From Glomus cerebriforme (taxonomy: Eukaryota > Glomeromycota > Glomeromycetes > Glomerales > Glomeraceae), in assembly GCA_003550305.1 (NCBI GenBank), contig QKYT01000003.1:389047-453046 (forward strand): 64,000 nt of DNA, written 5' to 3'. The notes beneath the pieces are model-generated. The model did no database searches, was not told where the DNA came from, and was given only the letters and a program-made list of their open reading frames with translations. The translations under genes and the position numbers were made by a program. Below are positions 1 to 10,314 of the stretch, one piece after another. Each line of letters starts with the position of its first letter. Position 1 is the first letter of the stretch.

Positions 1-708
1 TTCCTGCAGATTTTTTTTTTTTTACAACATAAAATTCTCACACATATTATTTTATATTTATGAACAATTATTTTTGCATGAATTTCACAATTTGTGTTAT
101 TCTTTTGCATAATGGTTCTTTCTTGTTTACCCAAGGTCGGAGAATCCGGAGCAAATCCAGGAAAAAAAATATACAGTAATTTGTAAATCGTTTTTGAATT
201 TTTTTTTTTCGAAATTATCACTGTCACGGTTTCAGATATTTTAAATTGTGCCGCAGTATTTTAATTGTTTTTTTTTAAAAAAAAAAACACCGAATGTGTT
301 TGAAAGAAATTTTATCAAATAAGTAATTCAAAATTACTTTATTTGGACACATCGACAATTCTAAGTATGTAAATACCTACCAAATATATGGAAAAAACGT
401 GGCAATATAATAATGTGATAGGTGATAAGTGATACAGAACTTTAAAGTATTAAACAATATATATAATTATTTCGGGATTTCGGTTATTAGGGGCCAATTA
501 TAATTGTTATTTTATCTAAATATATTAAATAAATAAAAAATGATAACAGATTAAACTAGTTACAATGGACAAGCGTTAGCAAAAAAAAAAAAAAAGTATA
601 AATAACATAGATGACTGACCAGATGGAAGTAAAAAAAAAAAATAATAATTCTTTTTTTTTTAAAAAAAAAACAAACCCCTATATTTTTCAAACCAAAAAT
701 AAGAGAAA
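1..708. other. Gene-free 5' flank of the first HMG-box gene
   Basis: No credible coding region is seen. The stretch is A+T-rich with many homopolymer runs, including T-run/A-run junctions near 270-288 and 651-670. The latter lies only about 40 bases upstream of the HMG-box start codon and may form part of its 5' UTR or promoter. No clear TATA box can be assigned. Confidence 0.6.
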
Positions 709-1941
709 ATGCAAGAGAAAATGCGTCGACAACTTAAAAAACGTTCTATTAATGAATCTCGCAGAAATAATCTTTTATCTGATAATGAAATTGTACCTCC
801 ACCGAAAATTTCTCTTCCATGGCCTCCCGCCGTTACATCTGAAGATTTCGTTCGTAACAGACCAAAATCCAAAGTTGATGTTAAAAGTCCAAACTCGTTT
901 TTTGTATATAGAACTGCCTTTGTTAAACAATTAATAATTGAACAATATAAATTTAAAATGACTCAAGTTTCAAAATGGGTTAGTATCTCCTGGAGAAACG
1001 AACCCCAAAAAGTAAGAAATGCCTATAAATCTATAGCAAAGAAAATCGATAAANAATTTCAAGAGAGAAGAANAGCAATTAAAGGTTATCGAATTGTTCG
1101 TGAAACTTTTAATCCAAAGGAAAATACTTTTTCTTNTTCTGAACCTGATGAAGAAGAGCAAAATGAAAATATCAAACAAGAATCTATCGAAGAGGATTCG
1201 TCTATTCAACAACAATTGACAAGAGAACAAACTCCATCATTCGAATTAATTGATTGGCAACAGAAACAACAACAGCAACAACCACTTCAACAACCACCAC
1301 GACAACCAACGCAACAACTATTACATCAACCATTGCAACAATCACCGCAACAACTATCGCAACAATTACCGTCGCATCATCAATCACCACAACAATTATC
1401 GCAACAATTACCGTTGCAACAATCACCACAATTACTATCGCCGCAACAATTATCGCCGCAACAANAGCCACAACAACCACAACAGCTGTCACAACAATTC
1501 CTACAACAAAATGATTTTATTCCATGTATTCCTTCCATTGTTTCTCCTAAATCCGTATCAACTATTTTTGATTATGATAGTCCAATAAGCCCAATTAGTC
1601 CAATTAGCCCAATTAGCCCATCAATCAAAGAAGATGATTTTTCTTGTTTAGAATTTTCACCTAATTTAACGGATTTTGATAATAATGAAACTGGTAATTT
1701 CCNTGTATATTATACTGATCATATTGACAATAGCAATTTACCAGTTGAAACATTTCACCCTGATATTAACGCTGAAGTATATTCCTCTATTGGTAATAAA
1801 TTAATTTGGACATCAACCGGTAACATTCATCCTACCTGCGATCCCGAATATCCTATTTGTGTTGAACAAGGATCAGGAAATCTTGAAAACTCTTATGAAT
1901 TCATATCATATTACCCAAANCCAGATAATGATTTATATTAA
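709..1941 (+). CDS. MATA-type HMG-box protein with polyglutamine tract
   Basis: Predicted nuclear DNA-binding protein, 410 residues, no intron. An HMG-box of the fungal MATA type lies at about residues 58-125: the KSPNSFFVYR core at 59-68, KMTQVSK at 83-89 and the tryptophan of ISWRNE at 95. Upstream sits an LPWPP motif (36-40) that recurs in the two neighbouring HMG genes. Residues about 184-265 are a Gln/Pro/Ser/Leu tract with units like QQSPQQLSQQLP, followed near 290 by tandem SPI repeats (bases about 1580-1620). Start taken at the first ATG; a second Met is four codons on. Six ambiguous bases give unknown residues. HMG proteins of this class bind DNA through the box; the target here is unknown. 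Family assignment is strong, function is inferred. Confidence 0.9.
   Translation: MQEKMRRQLKKRSINESRRNNLLSDNEIVPPPKISLPWPPAVTSEDFVRNRPKSKVDVKSPNSFFVYRTAFVKQLIIEQYKFKMTQVSKWVSISWRNEPQKVRNAYKSIAKKIDKXFQERRXAIKGYRIVRETFNPKENTFSXSEPDEEEQNENIKQESIEEDSSIQQQLTREQTPSFELIDWQQKQQQQQPLQQPPRQPTQQLLHQPLQQSPQQLSQQLPSHHQSPQQLSQQLPLQQSPQLLSPQQLSPQQXPQQPQQLSQQFLQQNDFIPCIPSIVSPKSVSTIFDYDSPISPISPISPISPSIKEDDFSCLEFSPNLTDFDNNETGNFXVYYTDHIDNSNLPVETFHPDINAEVYSSIGNKLIWTSTGNIHPTCDPEYPICVEQGSGNLENSYEFISYYPXPDNDLY
1256..1515 (+). repeat. CAA/CAG-rich polyglutamine-coding repeat
   Basis: Imperfect repeats of CAACAA, CCACAA and TCGCAACAATTA-like units inside the first HMG gene encode a Gln/Pro/Leu/Ser tract. The same segment is open in several other frames on both strands, but those are shadows of the repeat. 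Such tracts change length easily; one ambiguous base falls inside it. Confidence 0.85.
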
Positions 1942-2129
1942 AAAAAAATTTACAAATTTTTTCTGTCACAAATTTGAATTTAAGAAATTTCTTTCTCAAT
2001 AATCTATTTATGATTTATAAGATTTTTATATTAAGTTTTCCCTTTTTTTTTAAAAAAAAAAAAAAAAATTCTTACCGTATGTTTGAAACCTATGATGTTA
2101 ATTCTTTTGCGAAATTCTTTAAAATAAGT

Positions 2130-2340
2130 TGATTATTGAAGCTGGTCACTGCCAATGAGTGGAATCCTAACAGAATCGGCGGGTCACTGCCAATAAGCTT
2201 TTACGCNNAAGTACCACAAATTGGTATGAAGCAATAAAGTCTGGTACACGGTGCCATGATTCAGGATGAANATTTCAGNCGACACACGGAGCTAGATTAA
2301 CTTATTAAAGATGAAACAATCGGATTGGTCATACAATTTC
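2130..2340. repeat. Probable dispersed-repeat fragment with internal direct repeat
   Basis: A block with clearly higher G+C than its surroundings and four ambiguous bases. The sequence GGTCACTGCCAAT occurs twice (about 2144-2156 and 2184-2196). No open frame spans it. Ambiguous bases confined to such a block suggest a multi-copy sequence collapsed in assembly. Identity is unknown. Confidence 0.35.
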
Positions 2341-3869
2341 CCCATATGAATGAAAAATGGAATATCCGTCTTTTTTCCTATAACAAACACCCAACATTTT
2401 ATTTATTATGCATATTTATACATAAATTAAGAATTCATATAAAATAATTTTAATAATAATTTGTTTTCTTTTCTTTTCATACAGTAATATTATTTTATTT
2501 CTATATTTATATCACACGTAATTTGTAAATTTATATATAATTATTATAAAAAAAAAAAAAGACTTTGTGTAAATACTAAAATTGTTAATTCATTTATCTG
2601 TTATTACAATTAAAAAATTTTCTTATGATGATCTTTCATTTATTTGGATAATTTTNCTCATAATAAAGAATTGAAAGTGGTTAGCTTGTAACTTGGATTT
2701 GTAATTTGGCTTGTATAATGATGTTTTTGGTATTCTTTTTTGGTTAAAAATGACATCTTCGCCACGGGAAGGTACGTTCTTAATAAACATATATTTGTTT
2801 CATCATTGTAAATATCTTTATATAGTTTTTTTGTGCGTTGATTTCTCTTTTAAACCGGATTCGTTCCAAGTATAATATNTTCATTTATAGCAATAAATTC
2901 ACATTTTCGGTTTAATTAGTATCTTAACCGAGTATATTGATATATTGCGGCATTTGCTTAGATAATACAAATACGTAAATTTCTCATTCAGACGTAATTC
3001 TTTTTTTTTTTAAAGTTAATGAATGAAAATATAATTTTTAAACATTTCATTGTGTGACATCAAGGAAGAAATGTACGAATCAATTATCGTTCGGTTGTTT
3101 GACCTTTTCAAAATTATTCCTTTTTTAAAAAATAAAATATTAATTTACGACTAATGAATACGAATCGAATACCTTGAAATATAATTGTAAAAACATATTA
3201 GGAAATTTTGCTTTGACGCAATTTTTATTTTATTTTTTTTTGTTTTTTGTACCTGTGAAACAAAATATCGATCTATAAGAATCCCGTGTTGATCTGGAAT
3301 TTGGTGATGATTTTGTAGTATTTTTAAATCACTAAAAGATTTATCATCACTGTTTATTTTTCTGCAAACGCAATTGATTAATTTGATAGGCATTTATTTT
3401 ATTCAATGATTCAGTGAAACACTTCTCACATAAATTATGCACATCAAACTCCACTTACCCAATTTTATGATACCCGTCTTTTTGCGCTAAATTTAAAAAA
3501 CCTGTTATTTTTTTCATTTGAAATACAAAAAAAAAAAAAAAAAATTATTACGTCATTAATTACTGATGCCGAGTTTGTTAAATATAGAACATTGTTATAT
3601 AAATATGAATAATTTTGGAATTTTATGATTAAAAAATTTTTTTTTGGGAACCGTTAAATATTAAAAACCCATAATTTCTGCAAAAATAAATTTCATAAAT
3701 TTTAATAATTTATCTACTCAATCACGTGAGTTAACGAGATATTTTTCAAGAATTTTATTATTTTATCTAATCATTTTATGAAAATTTTTTAAATTTTAAA
3801 TTTGATTTTTTTATTCTTTTTTATAATATGTTCAAACTGAACAAAATCACGACCTAGGTTGTAAATTCG

Positions 3870-4115
3870 GTATAAAAGGTATTTTTTTTTTGTTTAAAAA
3901 AAATATAAATATATTTTTTTAAAAAAAAAATTGTATTTTTTGGTTTTTTTTTCTATAAAAAAACATATACGTATTTTTTTAAAAAAAAACTATAAAAAAA
4001 TACGAATTTTTGTTTTTTTTTTCAATGAAAAAAAACATATTCATCTTTTTTTTTTTTTAATCACCGGAAATTTCACGAAAATTTATAATTTTCTTAACAA
4101 AAAAAAAGAAGAGAA

Positions 4116-4150
<35 letters not shown>
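3870..4150. repeat. T-run/A-run homopolymer zone
   Basis: Alternating long T and A runs, several forming short palindromes (T7-9 joined to A8-10), with spaced ATATA-like words. This is simple sequence, possibly nucleosome-excluding. No coding meaning. Confidence 0.7.
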
Positions 4151-4152
<2 letters not shown>

Positions 4153-4516
4153 TAAAACTAATACCTTTTATCATAAATTGTCTTAATAGATTTAAAGAAA
4201 AAAAGATGAAGATTAATGAATTATTAAAAAAAAAATCGAAAATTATTGAGGTCCAAAGCAGGACCTTTTAGGAAAAAAAAATCCTATTTTCCGCCCCACA
4301 CATGAGGATACGGAAAGCATATGAAAAAAAAGAGAGAATTTGTGATGAAAAAAAAAAATCTTAGAAAAAAAATGGAATGTGAGAGACTGCGATTTGTACA
4401 TAAACGAAGAAAAAACTTGGTTAATAAAGAGGAAAAAAAAAAGGTAATAGGAATATAATTGGGCTCCACGAGATTTTTACGAAAAAATATATATTAATAA
4501 TAAAAAAGAACAAAAA

Positions 4517-5473
4517 TTAAATGAAATTCTGCAAATACCAATTTAAATTGGTATTATCATCGAAGCAGAACTCATCAAATGCGACATTTTGAGCGTTGAG
4601 AAAATTAGAATTATCCATATTCTCAACGGAAGACTGGTTATTCTGAGATTGTGCGGGTATTGAATCAAGAACGTTGTCATCATTATCATTAGCTGCATCA
4701 TTATTTTGTGCATAATCATTAACTCCGTTTTGATCCAAAATGGTTTCCGAAACAAATAAATTTTTATTTGTTTCGGTAACAATTGTAAATATAGATTCAT
4801 CAGATGATGAAGAGATGGCATCATCAAGAGTATCAAGAGTGCAATGTGATATCCAAAAACTCTCAAAATCTGCATTATAGGAATGAATTAAAGGTTGCAT
4901 ATCAGAACTAAAAGTAAGTTCAAAATGTGTGCCACCTTGTTGGTTTACATCAACACCCCTTTCAAACGTTGCACTCTCATTTTGATTATGTGTTGTTACT
5001 GTCCTCACTTTTCCACCTTTTTTCTTTGAATTTCTTTTTCGAGAAATTTTAAGGTTTGAATTGATGTTGGAATATACAAGATCTCTTTTTCTCCTTTCAT
5101 TTAATTCACTTTCAACTTCCTTTGCTATCTTTTTATATGCTTCTTTAACTTCTCTACATTCATTTTTCCAATATAAACTAACTAATTTTGAAACATCAGT
5201 CATTTTATATCTTTGATTTAATAAAGAAAGTTGATCAAAATAAACTTTACGATAAATGAAGAAAGCATTTGGACTTTTCGAACAAATCTTAGAGGAAGAA
5301 CGTTTAAGAACAATATCTTGAGCAGTGATTGGAGGAGGAAAAGGAAGTTGGATTGGAGGGGGAGAAAGAATAAGTGTGGACGGATGCCAATTCATTTCGA
5401 TAGTTATTAATTCGGGGCGTTTAATAAATGAGTTGAGTAAATGGTGAGGCATATCATAAAACAGTTTTTTCAT
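4517..5473 (-). CDS. MATA-type HMG-box protein
   Basis: Intronless, 318 residues. N-terminal LPFPPPI motif at about 43-49, then an HMG-box at about 66-132 with KSPNAFFIYRK (67-77), KMTDVSK (90-96), the box tryptophan YWKNE (101-105) and AYKKIAKEVE. A basic stretch follows (about 143-155, RKRNSKKKGGK) and could act as nuclear localisation signal. The remainder is acidic, Asn/Asp-rich and low in complexity, as in the two neighbours. The gene converges on HMG gene 1 and diverges from HMG gene 3. It is a paralogue of both; the box is closest by eye to gene 3 (shared KSPNAFFIYRK and ERRKRDLVY/NIRNKDLVY segment). Predicted nuclear DNA-binding regulator; targets unknown. Confidence 0.92.
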   Translation of the reverse strand: MKKLFYDMPHHLLNSFIKRPELITIEMNWHPSTLILSPPPIQLPFPPPITAQDIVLKRSSSKICSKSPNAFFIYRKVYFDQLSLLNQRYKMTDVSKLVSLYWKNECREVKEAYKKIAKEVESELNERRKRDLVYSNINSNLKISRKRNSKKKGGKVRTVTTHNQNESATFERGVDVNQQGGTHFELTFSSDMQPLIHSYNADFESFWISHCTLDTLDDAISSSSDESIFTIVTETNKNLFVSETILDQNGVNDYAQNNDAANDNDDNVLDSIPAQSQNNQSSVENMDNSNFLNAQNVAFDEFCFDDNTNLNWYLQNFI

Positions 5474-8400
5474 TATTTTTAATACGAAAGATAATTCATT
5501 TAAAAGCGTTGTAATTTTTTTTTTATTTATTTATTTTTTTTTTTTCGTTTAAAAAGATAAAATTATTACGATTACGAACGATAATAATTTTAAAAAGAAC
5601 CGAACGGAAAAAACTTTAGTAGAGAGATGCCCTACCAATCAATCAAAACGACAACATAACCAAGCGTGTGAGCCCAATAAAGCAAGGAGAAGGAGGTCTC
5701 GAGTGAGCTTTTATATCTAAGAAATGAGAGGAATTATTTTTAGTATTTTTCATGGAAAATCTTAAGAGACATCTGCATTGTGTCAATCGAAGTAGCCATT
5801 CGAGGAAATTTTGCTTTTTATAATAAGTTTTCACTGAATTTGCCAAAAAGAAAACTTGTTACATTACCAACTTTTAATTAAATTCTGGCTGAAAAAAAAA
5901 ACGTGAATTTAGCATAAATTTGAATATCAACAAACATACGCTAACGAATAATGTTTAAGTTACCTGTAAGTCCCATTCGTTGAAAAAAATTTTTTTCTTG
6001 CTAATACAAATTTGAATATTCCCAAACCCGCAGTCATTAGACATGTGCATATTCACGTCAATGTTTAAATATTATTTATTTTGATAGTCAACCAGAAGCA
6101 AACACAGGCAAACAAATAAATTTCTTTTTGTAGCTGACAACTAATAATGATGATCCTCATTTGTCATACCACATTCATATATATAAAGTCACGTCATCAT
6201 CATTATAAAACTTCGCCCAATCTTTGTTATACAAATTTAATAAATTGTATATTGTTATTATTATCACATTGTTCATTATGCAAAAAAAAAGATTGTTCAC
6301 AACAACAAAAACGGAAGATAAATAAATATCTTTTGATAACCGAATAATATAATGATACAATGCCAAGACTAATTTTAATTTCGTACGATTTTAAAAAAAA
6401 TATATATTTTTTTTAATTATACAATTAATATATAATATATATATATTAATATATATTTCTTTTTTGTTAAATAAATACATCGCGTAATTCATTTATCGAA
6501 ATCGGAATCATTGATACCACTTTTTTTCGTGCTGAAAGGGTTTCCCCTTGAAATTTTATATTTAGAAACTGATTTTCTTTGCATAGATTTGTCATACACT
6601 TAGGATAATGAGTCTTTGTCATTTATACCTTCCCCTGCTTTATACTAAAGAACGCGTATGTAATTCATTATATAATTTAATGGCGTAAAAATTCCAAGAA
6701 ATTATATGCACTTTCACAACATAATCTTGTATGATCTCCCACAAATAATATTAATATTTTCTTTGTTCATATCAAATTAATCTTGTACTATTATATTTCA
6801 AGATTAGTAAGAATGAATCTATTGAAGGAAATTTATTCTTAATTAATTTTTATTGTTATTTCCGATATTAAAAAAAAATTTTTTTCTCAGCCACTAATTA
6901 ATAAAAGGTAATCATTCATTTAAACTAAATTCAAATAGGGTATCATGTTATAATTATTATATCATAGATAAAATTTTATTTATTTAAATACATTTTTATA
7001 GGTTATCCAATAAAATTCCTTTATACTGTATATTATTAATCATAAAATATGATGATAATTTTTAATATTTATTCCAATGAATGAGAAAGTTAATTGGTCT
7101 TTGACGCTAAAAAGTAAAATGTAGAATTGAATTCGATGAAGAAAATCATTGATAAGGTACTCTATAAATGTAATAAGTTACGCTAAAAATAAAATTTCAA
7201 CAAAAGATTATTACTTAGATCAGTATAGATTATATTTTTCATTAAGTTTTCAAATGATGTTACAAATAACAAATATCGTAAAGATCGCTGAAAAAATTTA
7301 CAAATAACCGATTTTATTTTATTTTTTGCCGTACAGTGCATAATCTTACTTTAATTACTAAATATACGACTTTAAAGGTTACTTGACGCCACAATAAAAA
7401 CAAATCATCGCAATCTAAATATTCTAGTTTGAACAGGTTTTTTATTCTCTTTTTTTTCCTAAATAATAACAATATAATAAATCGTGTCGCAATCGACATT
7501 TTGTTTTATTAAGACCATCGATTTTGTGTAGCAATGTTACTAGATAAAGTAATTGACGTCTTAATGTGGCTCGCTCATTATAAATTGTAAAAAAAAACAA
7601 ATTTGTTTTACATTTCAAGTTATTATTTGATATTACTTTTTCGTCATCCTGAAAGGAACCCTTTTTATGAGTATGGATTGTATAAATTGATTAGACAACG
7701 TTCTAAAAAATGATTCATTAAACTGATTCAATAAAAACTTGAAACTCAATCGTGCGTATTTGAACTTTTGAATTTCCCGTTCTTTTTTACTTGATTCATT
7801 TATTTATAATAGGCAAAGAAAAAAGATTCGGATTAAGGAGAATTTGTTTCAAATATTGTCAGCAGGTTTAATTTTATCTTTAAAATTGGTTACTTACCTT
7901 CTAAATAAAGAACCAAATTTTCCGCGATGAATAATGAGATACCGTGCCTCGTTATAAATAAGCATAAATAAAAGATAGATGACAACATACTGTAATATTA
8001 ATTAAAGTTGTGATATACATGTTCTTTAACCCGATTTAATTTGCATTTTGGATTCAATGTAAAATTTATTGTGGCTAAAGTCTTTACTATCGGTGATAAT
8101 CTTGTGTAATTCATGATAACTTTAATGTTTCTATTCGGCCGACTGATTGATTAAATTGTCGATATTTCCAAATTAAGGACTTTCTAGAAAATATTTAACG
8201 TTACACTCTATGATTCGAATTATAAAAATAGATTTTTCTTTGTTCTGTTACACAATGACAACCCTAACAAATAATCTTGTGTTACAAATTGTGAAATTTG
8301 TGTAAATTGTGTGATGAAATTGTGGCAGTACCTATCTTTTATGCAAATTATGGGAATGTTTTCTTTTCTTTAATAAATTTGATGTTTTAGATATTTTATA

Positions 8401-9258
8401 AGCCTAACCAAATTTTTTAAGTAAAAAGACTGATTAAGAAATTCTTTTCCTTACCTCGAAGAGGCGATGCTTTTGTGAAATTGTCATTTTTTCCTTTCTC
8501 GCAAATACATGTGAAGCAATTACTGTTGTTCGTGTCCAAATTATGCAAAGAAATGATTAACATAATAAATTTATATTAATTAATTAAACAATAACATTTG
8601 GTTCTAAAAAACTTGATTAAAAAATATATATATTATAGAGAAATTGTAATTTTATATTATATTATGGCGTTATTTATATGAAACATGTTTGAAATTATAT
8701 TTTGTATTATAATATATATCAACTTTTTTTTTTTTTTACGTGTTTTATATATTTTGTACACTAAAATTAGATTGATAAAACGTGTTAAAAGATTCGCGTT
8801 AATAATTAACAATATAACGTATATATAAATATGTGGCTTTTTTTTATTTCTTTCTTTAAAAAAATTCTGCATGATTTTTAATAACGTGCAACTTTGATTT
8901 GACAAGGAAGAAAAAAAAAGGTGGCTTATAAAATATTTATAGATGCGTTGTTATTATCTTTTTCTTTTTATGGTAATATTCCAGAGGCATCTCTTTTTTC
9001 GGATGAGCCCCAAAATGGTTACATTCTGTCTTTGTCGTGAAAATAAAAACCCGTAACAAACACTTCAACCTGTTTAACATTCCAATTTTTTTTCCCCCGT
9101 CTCGAAAGTTAAAAGAGACTATATATATGGTTCCTTATTTTTTTTTCAAAAGTAACGTTACAAAATTCACAACTTAAAAGAAAAACAATCAAAAAATTCT
9201 TTTTTTTTTTTTTATATAAATATATACTTTTTGAAACTTTATTTTTATTTATTACGAA
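5474..9258. other. Gene-free spacer between divergent HMG genes
   Basis: About 3.8 kb separating the start codons of HMG genes 2 and 3, so it holds both promoters. No supported coding region: short open frames here have no family features and lie in A+T-rich sequence. An ATACTGTA word (recurrent in this window) is at 7023-7030. Poly-T/poly-A tracts flank both start codons. A run of TATA steps lies at 6405-6455. Confidence 0.55.
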
Positions 9259-10314
9259 ATGAATACATCTCAAGTTATGATTCATCACAATTATTATCAT
9301 AAATTCCCTCAAGTATCTCCAGTAGATGCCAGGAATGTTACCTCATCTAATTCAAATAATTTCAATCAAATTCCTTCCATAAAATTACCATTTCCTCCAA
9401 CAATTCGTGCTTCAGATATAGCGAAAAAGAGATTACGTTCAAGAATTTGTTCAAAAAGTCCAAATGCATTTTTCATTTATCGTAAAGCATTCGTTGACCA
9501 ACTTTCAAATTTTAAAAAAAATAATAAATTGAAAATGACTGAAGTTTCTAGACTTGTATCTTCTCATTGGAAAATGGAAAGTAAACAAGTTAAAATTGCT
9601 TATGAAGAAATTGCAAAACAAGTTGAACAAGAATTAAATAATATTAGAAATAAGGATTTGGTATATACTGATGATTTTGATACTGGTAAAAGACGAAAAA
9701 AAAATCATAAAAGAGGTCGAAGATCTAATTCTGAATTTGGAAGTGATGCTTTCTTCATGAGTATTAAAGGAGGAAATTTTAATATTTCAACTCTTGATTT
9801 TTCCGTAAAACCAAGTAATGATAATAATAATAATAATAATAATAATAACGACAATAACAATAATTCTTTATCTTCACCTTTACAATCTGAAATATCAATT
9901 ATTGAACAAAAAGAATCTGTAAATTATGAAGAAAATTGTTGTGATGAATTAACTACTGCTACTACTTATGAAAATGATTATAATGATAATAATGATAATA
10001 TTCAACAATTGCAACGAAATGATTACAATTCAGAAGAATTTACTAGCTATCATTCTCCTATTTCTGAGTCTGGATTTGAGTTAAATTGTGATGATTCCAA
10101 TTTATTAACTCCTCCTATTTGTGGTGAAATGGTTTATAATGATTATAATGACTATATCATTCAATATCAACAAAATGAATTTAATTTATACGAATCCTTT
10201 TTAAAGGCTAACGAAATTTCAACACCGAATTCTTCTTCAACTTGTGTTTCTTATCCAATCCCTGAAGATCGTGGTTTAGATTATTATTTGGGTTATTTTG
10301 ATAATTTATCATAA
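9259..10314 (+). CDS. MATA-type HMG-box protein
   Basis: Intronless, 351 residues. An LPFPPTI motif at about 43-49 precedes an HMG-box at about 66-132: KSPNAFFIYRKAF (67-79), KMTEVSR (92-98), HWKME and AYEEIAKQVEQE. A basic patch GKRRKKNHKRGRR lies just after the box and is a likely nuclear localisation signal. The C-terminal half is Asn/Asp-rich and includes a poly-Asn stretch encoded by an AAT repeat (about 9815-9862). A TATATAAATATATAC tract and T-runs lie 20-60 bases upstream. Third member of the local HMG cluster. Predicted nuclear regulator; no target can be read from the sequence. Confidence 0.93.
   Translation: MNTSQVMIHHNYYHKFPQVSPVDARNVTSSNSNNFNQIPSIKLPFPPTIRASDIAKKRLRSRICSKSPNAFFIYRKAFVDQLSNFKKNNKLKMTEVSRLVSSHWKMESKQVKIAYEEIAKQVEQELNNIRNKDLVYTDDFDTGKRRKKNHKRGRRSNSEFGSDAFFMSIKGGNFNISTLDFSVKPSNDNNNNNNNNNDNNNNSLSSPLQSEISIIEQKESVNYEENCCDELTTATTYENDYNDNNDNIQQLQRNDYNSEEFTSYHSPISESGFELNCDDSNLLTPPICGEMVYNDYNDYIIQYQQNEFNLYESFLKANEISTPNSSSTCVSYPIPEDRGLDYYLGYFDNLS
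9815..9862 (+). repeat. AAT trinucleotide repeat coding poly-Asn
   Basis: A GATAAT/AATAAT trinucleotide microsatellite in frame within HMG gene 3, giving a run of Asn with two Asp. Likely length-variable. Confidence 0.85.

Larger units (their letters stand above)
1942..4516. other. Gene-free spacer between convergent HMG genes
   Basis: About 2.6 kb with no supported gene between the 3' ends of HMG genes 1 and 2. It holds a less A+T-rich block at about 2130-2340 with ambiguous bases (listed separately), and an extreme homopolymer zone at about 3870-4150 where T-runs and A-runs of 7-20 bases alternate. Small open frames here come only from homopolymers. Confidence 0.6.

Noticed and set aside
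1202..1514. Long open frames overlapping the polyGln tract in other frames and strand
   Set aside because: They are by-products of the CAA/CAG repeat (poly-Thr, poly-Asn and Val/Ile-rich translations) and overlap a well-supported HMG gene.
3931..4149. 72-codon plus-strand open frame
   Set aside because: Encoded by homopolymer T and A runs (Phe/Lys only); no protein character.
4284..4469. Minus-strand open frame 3' of HMG gene 2
   Set aside because: Phe/Ser/Leu-rich simple sequence from A-runs; no start context or family feature.
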